Source of the DNA: JACVRX01 sp046726315 | GTDB lineage: Bacteria; Actinomycetota; Actinomycetes; Jiangellales; Jiangellaceae | Direction of reading: 5' to 3' | DNA length: 64,000 bases | Assembly: GCA_046726315.1 (NCBI GenBank) | Contig: JBKPAG010000018.1 | Location: 1-64,000 of the forward strand | Shown: positions 7,709 to 15,541 of the stretch, piece by piece | How the letters are laid out: every line of letters begins with the position of its first letter | How positions within the stretch are numbered: position 1 is the stretch's first letter | Made by a program: the position numbers and the translations under genes | Notes under the pieces: generated by a model | Database searches by the model: none | Seen by the model: the letters and a program-made list of their open reading frames with translations, nothing else | Told to the model about the DNA's origin: nothing

Positions 7709-9234
7709 CAGCGCATTGACTCCGCCGAGGTAGCGACCCGGCCGCGATCCAAGGCGAGTACCCGGTCTGCAAGCGAGTTCACGACGGCTTCATCGTGGGT
7801 CACAGTGCAGACTGCGCCACCTGCGGCGCGGTGGTCAGCAAGCAGATCGACAAGCTCGACCCAGGTACGTCGGTCCTGACCGAACGTCGGCTCGTCGAGC
7901 ACCAGAACGGTGGGTTCCGTCGTCAGCGCTGTGGCGACCGACAGGCGGCGCTTCTCACCGCCGGACAGTGTGAACGGATTGGCATCGGCGAGGTGGCTGA
8001 GGTGCAGACGGTCGAGAAGCGCGTCGACGCGACGGTCGACCTCCGCAGCCGGCGCACCGCGCCGCGTGGGGCCGAACGCGAGCTCGTCGCGGACGCGGCC
8101 GGTGAGGAATTGGTGCTCGGGATCCTGGAAGACCGTCCCGATCCGGCCTGCCAGGTCGGCGGCCTGCCAGCGGTGCGGCGGAACGGCGGCGTCCCTGCCG
8201 GCCAGCTCGGTTGTGGCCCGAACCACCCCGCTCGTTGGGGCCACCAAGCCAGCCAAGATGGTCGCGAGGGTTGACTTGCCCGAGCCGTTGGGCCCGACGA
8301 CTGCCAGTGCTTCCCCGGCTTGCAGCTGCGTCGACACATCAGCCAAGGCCGGCTCGGTGGCGCCACCATGCCGGAACCCGACGTCCGTCGCGATCAACAG
8401 CGCGCCCCCGTTCGACGTGTCAGGTCTGCCGGCGGCGTCCTCCCTGGCCGGCGAGTTGTCCGGCCTGACACGTCGGCGGCCAGCGGGAAGCTGGTGCTCT
8501 GGCACCCATACGCCGCTGTCGGCGAGCCAATCGCCGTGCTGGGAGAAGACGTTCGCAGGTGAGCCGTTGGCGACCACGCCGCCACCGGGCTCGATAACGA
8601 CCACCCGGTCGACGAGCGGCAGCGCCTGCGACACCCGATGCTCGACCAGGATCGTCGTTGCGCCGGTCTCGTGCTGGACGGCCGCGATCGCCTCGCGCAC
8701 CAATGCCGCGCCAACGGGATCGAGGTTCGCGGTGGGTTCGTCGAGGAGGAGCAGACGCGGGGAAAGCGCCAGCACACCGGCAAGGGCAAGCCGCTGCTGC
8801 TCACCGCCGGAGAGCTGGTCGGTGCGCCGGTCGCGCCCAAATGGAAAGCCCACTGCGGCAAGTGACGCGTCGACGAGCGGCCAGATCTCGGCTGCGACAA
8901 CGGCGCGGTTCTCGGGCCCGAAGGCGACGTCATCGCCCGCATGCGCCATGACCAGTTGGGTCTCCGGGTCTTGCAGGACCAGCCCAGTGCGGTCTCGTAC
9001 GTCGCGCGGGTCGAGCCCGTCGACGGTCAGCTGGCCCTCGGCGTCGCCTGCATGTGCCGGATCGAGCAGCCCCGCAAGCGCGAGGAGCACCGTGCTCTTG
9101 CCGGAGCCCGACGCTCCCAGCAGTAGGACTCGCTCACCCAGCTCGATGACCAGGTCGAGCCCGCGAACGGCGTGTCGGCGCCGGCCGGCGTGCCGCCACC
9201 CCCATCCGCGCGCTTCGATCCGGCAGCCGGTCAG
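7708..9234 (-). CDS. Fused double ABC ATPase of the ECF transporter, probable CUG start
   Basis: 508-aa YkoD-like protein carrying both EcfA domains. First half: Walker A GASGSGKST, signature LSGGEQQRLALAG, Walker B LLLLDEPT. Second half: Walker A GPNGSGKST, signature LSGGEKRRLS, Walker B VLVLDEPT. It powers uptake with EcfT and the S component. Start: no ATG/GTG/TTG exists between the upstream gene and the first domain. A CTG at 9234 follows AGGAG by 5 nt and overlaps the S-component stop as CTGA, exactly like the usual ATGA/GTGA coupling. The open frame upstream of it overlaps ykoE and is not coding. Confidence 0.92.
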   Translation of the reverse strand: MTGCRIEARGWGWRHAGRRRHAVRGLDLVIELGERVLLLGASGSGKSTVLLALAGLLDPAHAGDAEGQLTVDGLDPRDVRDRTGLVLQDPETQLVMAHAGDDVAFGPENRAVVAAEIWPLVDASLAAVGFPFGRDRRTDQLSGGEQQRLALAGVLALSPRLLLLDEPTANLDPVGAALVREAIAAVQHETGATTILVEHRVSQALPLVDRVVVIEPGGGVVANGSPANVFSQHGDWLADSGVWVPEHQLPAGRRRVRPDNSPAREDAAGRPDTSNGGALLIATDVGFRHGGATEPALADVSTQLQAGEALAVVGPNGSGKSTLATILAGLVAPTSGVVRATTELAGRDAAVPPHRWQAADLAGRIGTVFQDPEHQFLTGRVRDELAFGPTRRGAPAAEVDRRVDALLDRLHLSHLADANPFTLSGGEKRRLSVATALTTEPTVLVLDEPTFGQDRRTWVELVDLLADHRAAGGAVCTVTHDEAVVNSLADRVLALDRGRVATSAESMR

Positions 9235-9845
9235 ACTCGCTCCTGTTCCCGTCCGGACGGGAAGGCGTCCAGCACGCCGGTGGCAGCCAGGCGCCGCACC
9301 AGAAGCCAAGAGCCGAGACCGGCGATCAGCACGGAACTCGCGGTGAGGATCACCGCGTAGACCGTGAGCCAGCCGGTAGACCATGCCCGGTAGTAGAAGT
9401 ACCAGTCCAGCCCGAACGCAGTCAGGCCGGCCGCAGCGGCAGCCATCAGGGCAACCGGCAGCGTGAACCGCCGATACCCGAAAGCCAGGAACACCAGCTC
9501 TGGCGCCAACCCTTCCAAAGCGCCGTACCAGATCACCTGGGTACCCCAGGTGCTGCCGAGCAGCGCACTGACCGTCGACGCGAGTACCATCGCGAAGACG
9601 GCAGCGCCAGGCTTGCGGACGACCAGCATCGCGAGAACGCCCGGGACCAGCCACATCCCATACATGAACGCCTGGCCTGGCGGGAACGCCGTGAACGCCG
9701 GGCCGAGCGCGACCCACAGCGAGTTCCAGGCCCAGAACACGACACCGAAGGCCACCGCCAGTACCGCTGTGACCAGGATGTCGACGGTGCGCCAGTTCCG
9801 CGCGGCAACGGTCGTTCGCGCGGTCTGGGGGTTGGGTTCGCTCAT
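9231..9845 (-). CDS. ykoE: YkoE-type ECF S component (thiamine/HMP)
   Basis: 204-aa integral membrane substrate-binding subunit of the YkoE family with six predicted helices (VDILVTAVLAVAFGVVFWAWN, TAFPPGQAFMYGMWLVPGVLAMLVV, and others). ATG 9845 is preceded by GGGAGGC. The TPP riboswitch about 100 nt upstream directly links the operon to thiamine status. Family knowledge: YkoE transporters carry hydroxymethylpyrimidine or thiamine. The gene order S - fused A - T is complete, so transport should be functional. Confidence 0.9.
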   Translation of the reverse strand: MSEPNPQTARTTVAARNWRTVDILVTAVLAVAFGVVFWAWNSLWVALGPAFTAFPPGQAFMYGMWLVPGVLAMLVVRKPGAAVFAMVLASTVSALLGSTWGTQVIWYGALEGLAPELVFLAFGYRRFTLPVALMAAAAAGLTAFGLDWYFYYRAWSTGWLTVYAVILTASSVLIAGLGSWLLVRRLAATGVLDAFPSGREQERV

Positions 9846-9941
9846 CTCATGCCTCCCGGGATCAGGAGGGGCGTCGCGCGCCGTCACCAACGAAACAGCG
9901 CGCCACGAATCCGTGGACGCGCCGCCGCGAGTGACTGTCGA

Positions 9942-10028
9942 CTTCCTGCGCCGGCATTATCCGGATCAGGTTCGAGGGTCTGCGGACCTTCGCCCGCACT
10001 CTCAGCGCTGTGCGCTCCCCTGTCGTGT
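9942..10028 (-). promoter_or_regulatory. TPP riboswitch (THI element)
   Basis: Read on the minus strand, the segment contains the aptamer landmarks in order: GGGGAGC, GCTGAGAGTG, ACCCTCGAACCTGATC, CGGATAATGCCGGC and GCAGGAAG. These are the conserved pyrimidine- and pyrophosphate-sensing parts. It precedes the ykoE-ecfA-ecfT operon by about 100 nt. Thiamine pyrophosphate binding is expected to switch the operon off. The expression platform (9846-9941) shows no obvious terminator, so control may act on translation through the GGGAGG site. Confidence 0.95.
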
Positions 10029-10047
10029 GGACTTGTGGGTCTCCAGC

Positions 10048-10542
10048 CTACACCGGGTCGTCCTGGCGTTCGCCGGCCCGCGACTGGGCCAGGTCCTCGG
10101 CCAGCTCACGCAGTTCCGAGCGCAGGAAGTCGCGAGTGGCCATCTCACCGACCGCGATTCGCAGCGACGCGACCTCGCGGGCGAGGAACTCCATATCCGC
10201 CCGCGAGCGGGCGTTGACCTCGCGATCCTGTTCCAGGTTCACCCGGTCACGGTCGTCCTGCCGGTTCTGGGCAAGCAGGATCAGCGGCGCCGCGTAGGAC
10301 GCCTGGATGGACAGCAGCAGGGTCAGGAAAATGAACGGGTAGGGGTCGTACCGAAGGTCTTCGGGCCCGACTATGTTCCAGGTCGCCCACACCAGGATGA
10401 ACACGGTCAGGTAGAGGAGGAAGCGTCCGGTCCCCAGGAACCGGGCGATCCGCTCCGAGGCCTTGCCGACGAGCTCAGGGTCGACGTTAGGCCGGCGCAG
10501 GCCGCCGGGCACCCGGGGTTGGTCCAGTCTGCTACGCGCCAT
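10048..10542 (-). CDS. DUF1003 membrane protein
   Basis: 164-aa protein with two central transmembrane helices (FLLYLTVFILVWATWNIV and YPFIFLTLLLSIQASYAAPLIL) followed by a long charged helix (NRQDDRDRVNLEQDREVNARSRADMEFLAREVASLR split over the tail). This is the DUF1003 architecture; function unknown. The start ATG 10542 has GGGAGGAGG upstream and overlaps the end of the CBS-protein gene by 11 nt, so both are co-expressed. In mycobacteria a similar pair lies near mrp and corA, suggesting a link to divalent cations (inference). Confidence 0.88.
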   Translation of the reverse strand: MARSRLDQPRVPGGLRRPNVDPELVGKASERIARFLGTGRFLLYLTVFILVWATWNIVGPEDLRYDPYPFIFLTLLLSIQASYAAPLILLAQNRQDDRDRVNLEQDREVNARSRADMEFLAREVASLRIAVGEMATRDFLRSELRELAEDLAQSRAGERQDDPV

Positions 10543-11791
10543 GTTCGGCCTCCTCCCGAATCGTCCGGGCCCGCCATTCCTCGCCGAGCATGTGGTCCAT
10601 GACGTCATCGACTGTGACGACGCCGAGCAGGCGCCCGTTCTCGTCGACGACGGGGCACGCCACCAGGTTGTAGGTCGCGAATACGCCGGCGACCTGCTCC
10701 AGCGACGCACCCGGAGGGAGTGGGTCGAGATCGCTTTCGATGACGCCGGAAACCAGCGACGACGGCGGCTCACGAAGCAGCCGCTGGAAATGCGCGATGC
10801 CGAGGTACCTGCCGGTTGGCGTGTCCATCGGTGGGCGGCAGACGTAGACCATCGCCGCCAGCGACGGAGTGAGGTCCGGATTGCGGATCCGGGCCAGGCC
10901 CTCGGCGACGGTGGCGTCGGGGGAGAGCACGACCGGCTCGTTGGTCATCATGCCGCCGGCTGTGTAGTCCTCGTAAGTCAGCAGTTGACGGACGGGCGCA
11001 GCCTCGTCGGGCTCCATCAAGGTGAGCAGCGTCTCGGCCTGCTCGGCAGGGAGATCGGCGAGTAGGTCGGCTGCATCGTCGGGATTCATTGCCTCGAGGA
11101 CATCGGCAGCACGTTCGCCGTCGAGGGTGCCGATCAGTTCCTGCGCCTCGGAGGCGTCGAGCTCCTCCATCACGTCGGCGAGCCGCTCGTCGTCAAGGGC
11201 AAGAGCAACCTCGCGCCGGCGCTTGCTCGACAGCTCGCGCAGCACGCCGGCCAGGTCAGCGGGCCGCATCTTGGCGAACGCTGCCAGCAGATTGGCCGCA
11301 CCCTGAACCTCCTCGGGTACCGCAAAACCGGAGAGATCCTCGAAGGCATAGATGCGGGTCTCGCCGCGTCGCCCGAACCGCTTTCCGCGCTGATGTGCCG
11401 CGACCTTGGTGACAACCCAGTCCCGGGCACGGGTCTGCTCGATCGCGACGTCGGAGACGATCACCTCCTCGCCTGGGGCGGCCAGCACGCGACGGTCGAG
11501 CATCTCGCCCAGCACCAGCGTCTCCCCCTGACGTTGCTCGAACCGGCGCATGTTGACCACACCAGTGGTGATCACCTGACCGCCGTCGACACTGGTCACC
11601 CGCGTGATGGGCAAGAAGATCCGCCGCCGTACCGGTACCTCGACTACCAAGCCGAGCACCCGGGGGAGAGCGCCGGGCAGTGGCATCGTCACGACGACGT
11701 CGTGGACCTTGCCGACTTGATCGCCGATTGGGTCGAACACGGCGGTCCCCGCCAACCGGGCGACATAGACCCTGGTCAGCGTCGCGCTCAT
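10532..11791 (-). CDS. PRC-barrel / MgtE-N / CBS domain protein without a channel
   Basis: 419-aa soluble protein. Residues 1-90 look like a PRC-barrel pair (FDPIGDQVGKVHDVVV; MRRFEQRQGETLVL). Residues about 165-290 are an MgtE N-terminal superhelix (RPADLAGVLRELSSKRRREVA; DDAADLLADLPAEQAETLL). Two CBS motifs follow (about 290-410, ending LLGVVTVDDVMDHML). The membrane channel of true MgtE is missing, so it is probably a magnesium- or nucleotide-sensing regulator rather than a transporter. It is coupled to the DUF1003 gene. The start ATG 11791 faces the divergent lipoprotein gene. Confidence 0.88.
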   Translation of the reverse strand: MSATLTRVYVARLAGTAVFDPIGDQVGKVHDVVVTMPLPGALPRVLGLVVEVPVRRRIFLPITRVTSVDGGQVITTGVVNMRRFEQRQGETLVLGEMLDRRVLAAPGEEVIVSDVAIEQTRARDWVVTKVAAHQRGKRFGRRGETRIYAFEDLSGFAVPEEVQGAANLLAAFAKMRPADLAGVLRELSSKRRREVALALDDERLADVMEELDASEAQELIGTLDGERAADVLEAMNPDDAADLLADLPAEQAETLLTLMEPDEAAPVRQLLTYEDYTAGGMMTNEPVVLSPDATVAEGLARIRNPDLTPSLAAMVYVCRPPMDTPTGRYLGIAHFQRLLREPPSSLVSGVIESDLDPLPPGASLEQVAGVFATYNLVACPVVDENGRLLGVVTVDDVMDHMLGEEWRARTIREEAEHGA

Positions 11792-11882
11792 GGTCGCAGG
11801 CTACCGGCCGGATCCGCGAGTACACTGGCACGCCGCGGTCGACCCGACCGCACTTTCCGTCGACCCGAGGTCCCGCCCGAGC

Positions 11883-12611
11883 ATGCCGCGATCATTGCGA
11901 CGTCTGTTGGTGGGAGCTTTCTCTGTGTGCCTGCTTGTGGTGACCGGCTGTCGGGACGACGCGCCTTCCCCGCTAGAGCAGATAGCGGCGGAACGAGCGC
12001 CGGGTGCGGCTAACGGGCTTGATCAGGTCAGCGCCGAGGAAGCTCTCGCCACGGTCCTTTCCGCCCTCGCCGATGTTGACTCGTACCACGTCACCGGGAC
12101 GTCCACGAGTGGCGAGCGGATTGACATTTCGTTCGTCGACGCCGGCGCTGCGGGGACCGTCGGCTCGGACCAGCCGGTGCAGCTGGTGGCGCTCGACGAC
12201 CGGCTCTATGTCACCGGCGATGCCGAATTCATGGCAACCCGCGTGGGGAAGGATGCGGCGAAGCGGATGGCCGGCAAGTGGCTGTTGCTTCCGCCCGACT
12301 CGGCCTCCGACTTCTCGATCTTCGCCGACGGTGAGACGTTCGCGAATACCGTTCTCGGCGCCGAGGGGCCCGTCGAGATGAGCGGCGTCCACACTGTCAA
12401 GGGCGTCCCCGCGGTCGGGTTGGTGTTCCCGCAAACCGGCGGCATGCTGTGGGTGTCGGCCCAGGGTGACCCGCTGCCGATCCAGTTCGAGGAGAAGGGC
12501 GCGTCGGCCGGTGCTGGTGTATTGGCGTTCAGCGACTTCGGAGCTGACGTCGCGATAAAGGCGCCGCCCGAGGACTCCGTCGTCGACGCTGAAAAACTGC
12601 CCGCGCCGTGA
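11883..12611 (+). CDS. LppX/LprAFG-like lipoprotein
   Basis: 242-aa lipoprotein: charged n-region (MPRSLRR), hydrophobic core and lipobox VTGC with the lipidated Cys at residue 23. The mature part resembles the LppX/LprA/F/G or LolA-like fold (ATVLSALADVDSYHVTGTS; MAGKWLLLPPDSASDFSIF; VKGVPAVGLVFPQTGGMLWV), which binds lipids in the cell envelope. ATG 11883 is chosen because signal peptide and lipobox follow immediately. It diverges from the CBS-protein gene, with a run of short inverted repeats after its stop. Confidence 0.82.
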   Translation: MPRSLRRLLVGAFSVCLLVVTGCRDDAPSPLEQIAAERAPGAANGLDQVSAEEALATVLSALADVDSYHVTGTSTSGERIDISFVDAGAAGTVGSDQPVQLVALDDRLYVTGDAEFMATRVGKDAAKRMAGKWLLLPPDSASDFSIFADGETFANTVLGAEGPVEMSGVHTVKGVPAVGLVFPQTGGMLWVSAQGDPLPIQFEEKGASAGAGVLAFSDFGADVAIKAPPEDSVVDAEKLPAP

Positions 12612-12620
12612 CGCTGGCGT

Positions 12621-12789
12621 GTTCACCTGATCGTCGATTACGCACCTGATCGGCATTCGGGCTTGCGATCAGGTGCACGCCGCGGGCCGGCGCCGGCTTC
12701 TTGCTCACCTGATCTCGTCTCTCCACGCGGTCTCTTAACGATCAGGTGAACAAACCGGAGGCTGGGTTCCGTGTTGTGCGCCTGATCAT
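12621..12789. repeat. Cluster of CACCTGATC inverted and direct repeats
   Basis: The nonamer CACCTGATC or its complement occurs at 12624-12632, 12643-12651, 12667-12675 (reverse), 12706-12714 and 12740-12748 (reverse). The outermost copies extend to perfect 14-bp arms (12621-12634 with 12738-12751) and the inner pair to 11-bp arms (12642-12652 with 12666-12676). A related CCTGATCATT is at 12781-12790. This fills the 216-nt gap between the lipoprotein and the next gene; no CDS is visible there. It could be an operator array or a dispersed intergenic repeat. Confidence 0.8.
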
Positions 12790-12827
12790 TGCGGGATCCA
12801 CCACGAGAGCCGTGGCATGGTGGTGAC

Positions 12828-13346
12828 ATGGATCCGGCGCAGCTGCAGACACTCGTCGCCGAGGCGATGAAGCGTTCGGCGCTGGTTTGGGTTTCCTACA
12901 TCGGCACCGACCGGTCCTGGCCGGTCTGGCACGTGTGGCACGAGGGCATCGCATTCGTCGTCTGCGGCGGTCCCGAGCAGCTACTGCCAGGTATCGAAAA
13001 CGTTGCCCATGCCCAGGTGACCGCCCGAGCGAAGGACAGCCGGGAGCGCCTGGTCACATGGGTGGCCGATGTCGCCGTCGAGACGCCTGGAACCGAAAGC
13101 TGGCAGGCGGCCGCCGGGCTGCTGAAGGCGGAGCGCCTGAACGCGTCGCAGGGCGACACGCTGATCGACGTGTGGGCTGCCGAGTCGACGATCGTGCGGT
13201 TGACTCCCAACGGCGAGGTCATCGAGTATCCGGGCGCTTACCCGGACGAGTCACTTGCCGCCGCTCCGGTCGAGTCCCCGGCGACCACGTTGGGCCCGCT
13301 GCCCTGGGTAATTCACCGGCGGGCCCGGCGGGCTCCTCGGCTATAA
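12828..13346 (+). CDS. Conserved actinobacterial hypothetical protein (split-barrel-like)
   Basis: 172-aa soluble protein. The pattern SALVWVSYIGTDRSWPVWHVWHEGIAFVVCGGPEQ split into short strands, then AQVTARAKDSRERLVTWVADV, recalls pyridoxamine-phosphate-oxidase-like or F420/flavin split barrels, but no cofactor motif can be assigned. The tail VIHRRARRAPRL is basic. I recall similar proteins across streptomycetes and relatives without a function. ATG 12828 starts the conserved part. It ends 10 nt before the lyase gene, so the two probably form an operon. Confidence 0.75.
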   Translation: MDPAQLQTLVAEAMKRSALVWVSYIGTDRSWPVWHVWHEGIAFVVCGGPEQLLPGIENVAHAQVTARAKDSRERLVTWVADVAVETPGTESWQAAAGLLKAERLNASQGDTLIDVWAAESTIVRLTPNGEVIEYPGAYPDESLAAAPVESPATTLGPLPWVIHRRARRAPRL

Positions 13347-13356
13347 GGAGGCCCGT

Positions 13357-14310
13357 ATGGCCGAGCAGCGCTCCCGTCGGTCGTGCCTGGCTGTGCCCGG
13401 CTCGAGCCCGAAGATGTTGGACAAGGCGCAGGGTCTGCCCGCCGACCAGGTTTTTCTGGATTTGGAGGACTCGGTCGCGCCGTTGGCCAAGGTCGCCGCC
13501 CGCAAAAACGTCGTCGCCGCCCTGAACGACGGTGGGTGGTCCGGCAAGACCCGGGTGGTCCGGGTCAACGACTGGACGACGACGTGGACCTACGCCGACG
13601 TCATCGAGATCGTCGAAGGAGCCGGCGCAAATCTCGACTGCCTCATGCTGCCAAAGGTCCAGACTGCCGAGCAGGTCGTCGCACTGGACCTCTTGCTCAC
13701 CCAGATCGAGCGGTCGGTCGGCCTAGACGTCGGCCGCATCGGCATCGAGGCGCAAATCGAGAACGCTCTGGGCCTGGTCAATGTCGACGAGATCGCCCAA
13801 GCCTCGCCCCGGGTCGAGACCATCATCTTTGGACCGGCCGACTTCATGGCATCGATCAACATGCGTTCATTCGTGGTCGGTGAGCAACCGGCGGGTTATG
13901 ACGTCGGTGACGCCTATCACTACATCCTGATGCGGATCCTGATGGCTGCCCGTGCCCACGACAAACAGGCCATCGACGGTCCGTACCTGCAGATCCGCGA
14001 TGTTGCCGGGTTCCGCCGAGTGGCGGGGCGCTCGGCAGCCCTCGGCTTCGACGGCAAATGGGTGTTGCACCCCAGCCAGATCGAGGTAGCCAACGAGATC
14101 TACAGCCCGACCCAGGACGACTACGACCATGCCGAGCTCATCCTCGACGCCTACGACTGGTACATCTCCGATGCCGGCGGCCGGCGAGGCGCCGTCATGC
14201 TCGGCGACGAAATGATCGACGAGGCGTCGCGCAAGATGGCGCTGGTGGTTGCGGCCAAGGGCCGCGCCGCCGGCCTGACCCGTACATCGACCTTCCAGCC
14301 ACCGGAGTGA
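13357..14310 (+). CDS. HpcH/HpaI-CitE family CoA-ester lyase
   Basis: 317-aa TIM-barrel lyase of the citrate lyase beta / malyl-CoA lyase group. Visible are the N-terminal RRSCLAVPGSSPKML with VFLDLEDSVAP (phosphate and acidic metal site), GIEAQIENALGLVNVDEIA (second metal ligand E) and GKWVLHPSQIEVANEIYSP. It would cleave or form a 3-hydroxyacyl-CoA such as malyl-CoA or citramalyl-CoA; the substrate is not determined by sequence. ATG with AAGGAGG upstream. An acyl-CoA dehydrogenase (27216) lies beyond the inserted element and a MaoC hydratase is at 49092; they may once have been closer (inference). Confidence 0.92.
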   Translation: MAEQRSRRSCLAVPGSSPKMLDKAQGLPADQVFLDLEDSVAPLAKVAARKNVVAALNDGGWSGKTRVVRVNDWTTTWTYADVIEIVEGAGANLDCLMLPKVQTAEQVVALDLLLTQIERSVGLDVGRIGIEAQIENALGLVNVDEIAQASPRVETIIFGPADFMASINMRSFVVGEQPAGYDVGDAYHYILMRILMAARAHDKQAIDGPYLQIRDVAGFRRVAGRSAALGFDGKWVLHPSQIEVANEIYSPTQDDYDHAELILDAYDWYISDAGGRRGAVMLGDEMIDEASRKMALVVAAKGRAAGLTRTSTFQPPE

Positions 14311-14373
14311 TCTCGGTCCCTCCACCCTCTGGTGCGGATGGTCGCGAGAGGACTGTGTACGCAATCATTTACA

Positions 14374-14383
14374 GTTCTGCAGG
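14374..14383 (+). repeat. Candidate attL core (10-bp direct repeat)
   Basis: GTTCTGCAGG here is repeated exactly at 26571-26580, just past the integrase gene. Both copies lie where host and element sequence should meet. Ten bases can match by chance (roughly a few percent over two 200-nt intervals), and flanks do not extend the match. The rest of 14311-14525 holds no gene I can support. Confidence 0.35.
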
Positions 14384-14525
14384 GAACGTTAGGCGTGTTC
14401 TCGTTCGTTGGTGCTCGGTACGCCTCAGCCGCCATTTCCCCACGTCAGCGGCGTGATCGTAAGATCAACGTACTTGTTCGATACGGCTACGGTTCGCCGT
14501 CGTTCGTTCGACACTCGGTCGACAC

Positions 14526-14693
14526 TCAGGCGGTCCGCGTCGCCGGTGTCAGCCCGGCTTTGTCTAACAACCCGACCGCGAAGCCACCACCGCCATTGGG
14601 ATCGACGACGAACTCCCGGCTGGCGCTGATCGTGTAGCCGTGGGTGAACAGCCACGTGCCATTCCTCAGGATCACCTCGAGCTGATCGCGCAC
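14526..14693 (-). CDS. Small hypothetical protein of the element, possibly 5'-truncated
   Basis: 55-aa reading frame from GTG 14693, directly after an in-frame TAG. The sequence VRDQLEVILRNGTWLFTHGY and the tail DPNGGGGFAVGLLDKAGL have natural protein composition, unlike the overlapping antisense-type frames. No Shine-Dalgarno is visible, so it may be the remnant of a longer gene. Function unknown. Confidence 0.4.
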   Translation of the reverse strand: MRDQLEVILRNGTWLFTHGYTISASREFVVDPNGGGGFAVGLLDKAGLTPATRTA

Positions 14694-14906
14694 TTTCGGT
14701 GGCGGCCGCCGCGGCTACGATCGCGACGTCGCGCTGATTGCCCATCGCGACGTTCTTTCCTTCCGTGCTTTCGAGCCCGAGGATTCCGGCCTCGGGCTCG
14801 GCGTCCGTTAGATCCCAATTGTTGAAGTACGCGTGCTTCGCGGTCTATCGTGCGATCGTTACACATTGTCACACGTTGATACAACCGCTTCACTCGAGGA
14901 GATCGC

Positions 14907-15113
14907 GTGGCTCGACACGTAATGGTCGGCGCGTTGCGCACCGATCCCGACACGGCGGATCGCCTGCGTCGTGCGGCGAAGGCCAGCGGGCTGTCGATCA
15001 ACCAGCTGCTGACCGCGATCGTGCGCAACGCCCTGCATAGCCCCGAGGCGCTCGTCGCGTCGGTCACGGACGAGCTGGTCCGCGTCGCGTTCGACCCGAA
15101 GTTTGACCGATGA
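14907..15113 (+). CDS. Small ribbon-helix-helix-like protein
   Basis: 68 aa from GTG 14907 with GAGGAGAT upstream. The pattern MVGALRTDPDTADRLRRAAK followed by SGLSINQLLTAIVRNAL resembles an Arc/MetJ-type ribbon-helix-helix protein: one strand then two helices. It is therefore a candidate DNA-binding regulator. First gene of a chain in which each gene overlaps the next by 4 nt, so it may autoregulate the chain (inference). Confidence 0.6.
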   Translation: MARHVMVGALRTDPDTADRLRRAAKASGLSINQLLTAIVRNALHSPEALVASVTDELVRVAFDPKFDR

Positions 15114-15541
15114 CCGCGAAGCCAAACATTTGGGTCTTAAAGAGGCCGGATGACGTCCTGGCGGACCGGATCAACGCCCGGCTGAACGTCGAGACCATGA
15201 CCGCGGCCGAACGTCGCGATGCGATGAACAAGCTGCGGCGGCGCTTCGTGACGATGGCGCAACTGCGGCGTCGTGTCCACGCCGGCCGACCCAAGAGCAC
15301 CGGCGGTGCCGTTCGGGGTGATGCTGCGCGGACGAGCGCGTCCAGCACTCACCTACTTCGCCGGGCGGCGTCGCCGGACCCACGCACCCAGCTCCACGAT
15401 CCGTTCGGCACATGTGGAACGTGCAAGGAGTACCGGCAAACGCACCCGGGCGCGGCGCTCACGGCATCAGGTGCACCGGAGGGTTGCCCGCCACACGCGT
15501 GGAATGAGCCGCCCGGGCCGAAGCCGGTCTGGGCGCGGTGA
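15110..15541 (+). CDS. Hypothetical protein with C-terminal Cys cluster
   Basis: 143 aa, starting inside ATGA at 15110-15113. The first half is helical and basic (NIWVLKRPDDVLADRINARL; MTAAERRDAMNKLRRRF). The C-terminus has cysteines and histidines (FGTCGTCKEYRQTHPG; EGCPPHAWNEP) that could bind zinc. Typical of unknown proteins in actinobacterial integrative elements. Overlaps the next gene by GTGA (15538-15541). Confidence 0.6.
   Translation: MTAKPNIWVLKRPDDVLADRINARLNVETMTAAERRDAMNKLRRRFVTMAQLRRRVHAGRPKSTGGAVRGDAARTSASSTHLLRRAASPDPRTQLHDPFGTCGTCKEYRQTHPGAALTASGAPEGCPPHAWNEPPGPKPVWAR

Noticed and set aside
12621..12790. CRISPR array
   Set aside because: The nonamers alternate in orientation and spacing is irregular; no cas genes nearby.
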